From Kitasatospora sp. NBC_00374 (GTDB lineage: Bacteria > Actinomycetota > Actinomycetes > Streptomycetales > Streptomycetaceae), in assembly GCF_041434935.1 (NCBI RefSeq), contig NZ_CP107964.1:558001-622000 (forward strand): a stretch of 64,000 bases of DNA, in the 5' to 3' direction. The stretch's first letter is position 1, and each line of letters begins with the position of its first letter. The notes under the pieces were generated by a model that saw only the letters and a list, made by a program, of their open reading frames with translations, made no database searches and had not been told where the DNA came from. Made by a program: the position numbers and the translations under genes. Below are positions 62,162 through 64,000 of this stretch, piece after piece.

Positions 62162-62677
62162 TCAGCCGAACCGGAGGACCGCGCAGGTGGTCGTCCCGTG
62201 GGCGTACAGCCTGCCGTCCTCGGCGCCCACCACGCGGGCCTCGGCGGTCGCCGTCGTACGGCCCACGTGCAGGGCCCTTCCCTCGCAGCGGAGGACCTGG
62301 GTGTCGGCCGACACGGGCCGGACCAGGTGGACGCCCAGCTGCACGGTCGTGTAGGTCGATCCGGCCGGCAGGCGGGTCATCACGGCCGAGCCGAGCGCCG
62401 AGTCGAGGAGCGTGGCGAGGAAACCTCCGTGCACCGTGCCCATCGGATTGAGCAGGTGCTCCCCCGGGTCGCCCTCGAAGGTGGCGTTCCCGTCGCCGAC
62501 CCCGGTGAGCCGGAAGCCGAGGGTGCTCATGATCGACGCCGCCGGGAACCTCCCGTCCAGTGCGCCCCGGAGGATCTCCCGGCCGGACATCGCGAGCACA
62601 TCGGCCGTCATCTCGGGGCGAGGCTCCCAGCTGTGGGTGCGGGAACGGGTTGCAGCCTGGGATTCGTAGATCGTCAT
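62162..62677 (-). CDS. PaaI-type hotdog thioesterase
   Basis: 171 residues from ATG 62677. The hotdog signature NPMGTVHGGFLATLLDSALG and VHLVRPVSADTQVLRCEG is followed by GRTTATAEARVV. The Asp of LLDSA is the usual catalytic residue. It hydrolyses an acyl-CoA thioester of unknown chain. Convergent with the SRPBCC gene. Confidence 0.9.
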   Translation of the reverse strand: MTIYESQAATRSRTHSWEPRPEMTADVLAMSGREILRGALDGRFPAASIMSTLGFRLTGVGDGNATFEGDPGEHLLNPMGTVHGGFLATLLDSALGSAVMTRLPAGSTYTTVQLGVHLVRPVSADTQVLRCEGRALHVGRTTATAEARVVGAEDGRLYAHGTTTCAVLRFG

Positions 62678-62951
62678 GAGATCGACCCTAAGGATCCGCC
62701 CCGGCCGGGCGGGAGTGGCGAATCCGGCAGGATCCGTACCGTTTCCGACACGCCCCCCGAGGCGGCAGAGCGCGATCAGCCCGGACCGACGCCCCAGGTC
62801 ACCGATCGAGGTCACCCGGGGTGCTCGGCCACCGCTCCGCCACCGCCGCCTGCTCCGCGTCTCCAAGGCCGCACGGGCTCCGGGTAGCCTCACGGGCATC
62901 GGAGTTCATCCGCGACCGGGTCAACCACAGCACAGAGGACTGGTCCCGCCC

Positions 62952-63413
62952 ATGACGGACGCCGCGGCCCGGCCGCCGACCGCCTTCCTGCCCCCGCACC
63001 TGCGGGCCGTTCCGTACGTCGGCGCGCGCTGTCCGGGCTCGCGGGCCGTGGCCGAGCGGCCCGGCCTCGACGCCGGCGCGAACTGCCAGCTCTACGCCTA
63101 CGCCGTACTCGCCCACTTCGGCCTCACCGCGCCACCGCTGCGCTCCAGCGACCTGTGGGCCGACGACTCCACCGTCCGTGTCACGGCCCCCCGCCCGCTC
63201 GACCTGCTCCTGTTCAACGCGACCGACGACGCGTACGGCGCCCACGTCGGGGTCTGGGTGGCACCGGAATCCGTACTGCACCTGTGCGCGGAGGTCGGCC
63301 GCCCGGCCCTGTGGACGCCGGCCGACTTCGCGGCCCGGGAACGGTACCGCCACCTCGTCGGCATCAAGCGCGTGACCACCGCTGGGGAGGGGGGATCTCC
63401 GGCGCACCCGTGA
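62952..63413 (+). CDS. NlpC/P60-like cysteine hydrolase
   Basis: 153 residues from ATG 62952. LDAGANCQLYAYAVLAHFG gives the candidate nucleophile Cys45 after the start; DAYGAHVGVWV gives His98, and VLHLCAEVG a third polar position (His110). This matches the compact NlpC/P60 fold of small streptomycete wall hydrolases, although no signal peptide is present, so the substrate may be cytosolic. Confidence in the fold is higher than in the activity. Confidence 0.75.
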   Translation: MTDAAARPPTAFLPPHLRAVPYVGARCPGSRAVAERPGLDAGANCQLYAYAVLAHFGLTAPPLRSSDLWADDSTVRVTAPRPLDLLLFNATDDAYGAHVGVWVAPESVLHLCAEVGRPALWTPADFAARERYRHLVGIKRVTTAGEGGSPAHP

Positions 63414-63529
63414 CCGGCGCGGGCGGTCCGACCCCTCGGGGGAGGTGCGCGAAGGACTGGTCTGCGGCCTGCCTCTGGCTTGCCGAAAGTGCCGGTGCCA
63501 AACGCTCGTTCGGTGTTACTGTCGGCGCC

Positions 63530-63928
63530 ATGTCCAAGATCGAGCTTGACGCGGTGACCGCCGAGTTCTTCGGCGCCTTCGACAACCGCGGCGGCCGGGC
63601 CGCCGAGGTCGGCCGGATCCGCCGGCTGATGCTGCCGGGTGGCGTGATCGTCCTGACCGGCCCGAAGTTGACGGTCTACACCGTGGACGAGTTCATCGCG
63701 CCCCGCGAGAAGCTGCTGGCCGACGGTCGGCTGGTCGAGTTCTCCGAATGGGAGACCTCCGAGCGGACGGACGTCGCGGGCGACATCGCCTCGCGGTTCG
63801 GCGAGTACCGCAAGTCCGGGATCCTGGACGGCGAGCCGTTCGAGGGCGGCGGGACCAAGTCCTTCCAGTTCGTCCGCACCCCGGAGGGCTGGCGCATAGC
63901 ATCCTTCACCTGGTACGACCAGCCCTGA
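63530..63928 (+). CDS. NTF2-like (SnoaL/DUF4440 type) protein
   Basis: 132 residues from ATG 63530. Pattern: LDAVTAEFFGAFDNRGGR, then LMLPGGVIVLTGPKLTVYTVDEFIAPREKLLAD, and the C-terminal strands KSFQFVRTPEGWRIASFTWYDQ. This is a cone-shaped alpha/beta fold often binding a small substrate. Role unknown. The last 70 bases of the window beyond it show nothing. Confidence 0.85.
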   Translation: MSKIELDAVTAEFFGAFDNRGGRAAEVGRIRRLMLPGGVIVLTGPKLTVYTVDEFIAPREKLLADGRLVEFSEWETSERTDVAGDIASRFGEYRKSGILDGEPFEGGGTKSFQFVRTPEGWRIASFTWYDQP

Positions 63929-64000
63929 CCGCGGTGCGACGGGGACGCCCTGCGCCGGCGCCGGCCACGTCCGACGCGGTGTGCCGCGTGTCGGGTGTTC

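Overview
This 64 kb window has very high G+C, strong codon-position bias, GTG starts and GGAGG-type ribosome sites. Its gene families (WXG100-like proteins with long Pro/Gly tails, a MEDS-STAS protein, DUF6479, DUF4234, an ECF42 sigma factor with a YCII protein, Ku, an actinobacterial NACHT ATPase) point to a Streptomycetaceae chromosome (Streptomyces or Kitasatospora). No plasmid, phage structural, transposase or CRISPR genes were seen.

Layout. 0-6.6 kb: the end of an M20 peptidase, small regulators, a CorA-like channel, a GNAT, an F420/NADP-type dinucleotide-binding oxidoreductase, and a coupled MEDS-STAS / HATPase pair. 6.7-9.1 kb: an anchored membrane protein and a GAF-SpoIIE (PP2C) phosphatase. 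With the STAS/HATPase pair the phosphatase gives the window a partner-switching flavour. 9.2-22.6 kb: a leftward five-gene cluster of type VII secretion (ESX-like) character. It reads: a twelve-motif WD40 protein, an EspC/WXG-like protein, a Gly-rich WXG100-like/PPE-like protein, a WXG100-like protein with internal 42-bp repeats, and a 2274-residue effector-like protein. The effector carries a WXG100-like N-terminus, an HExxH zinc-peptidase domain and a second, apparently glycosyltransferase-like domain. No secretion machinery and no recognisable immunity gene lie in the window. A perfect 16-bp-stem terminator closes the cluster.

22.6-34.8 kb: mostly housekeeping or accessory genes (GNAT, EEP nuclease/phosphatase, Ku, YihY, DUF6479, phosphodiester glycosidase, CYTH-CHAD, quinone reductase divergent from a DJ-1/AraC regulator, amidohydrolase). 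A gene graveyard at 32.7-33.2 kb holds a truncated uracil-DNA glycosylase. 34.9 kb: a class II tRNA-like sequence with no valid anticodon loop. 35-37.4 kb: an FAD-linked oxidase divergent from a TetR regulator across twin palindromes. 37.4-39.6 kb: a membrane NACHT ATPase with a short RHIM-like N-terminal motif. 40.8-44.3 kb: a decaying MacB-type efflux operon. Its permease is frameshifted by a small deletion, and its adaptor is 5'-truncated and joined head-to-head to a 5'-truncated I36-type inhibitor gene.

44.4-64 kb: lipoprotein, APH-like kinase, GNAT, cupin, a MerR regulator divergent from a two-domain alpha/beta hydrolase, a secreted FGE-sulfatase-domain protein, an orphan GcvH, a three-helix-bundle protein, a hydrolase divergent from a MarR regulator, PstS, a CoA-transferase III, an ECF42-YCII operon, a polysaccharide deacetylase and several small enzymes. 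Divergent regulator-enzyme pairs with palindromic spacers are a recurring theme (31.6, 36.7, 49.4 and 55.5 kb).
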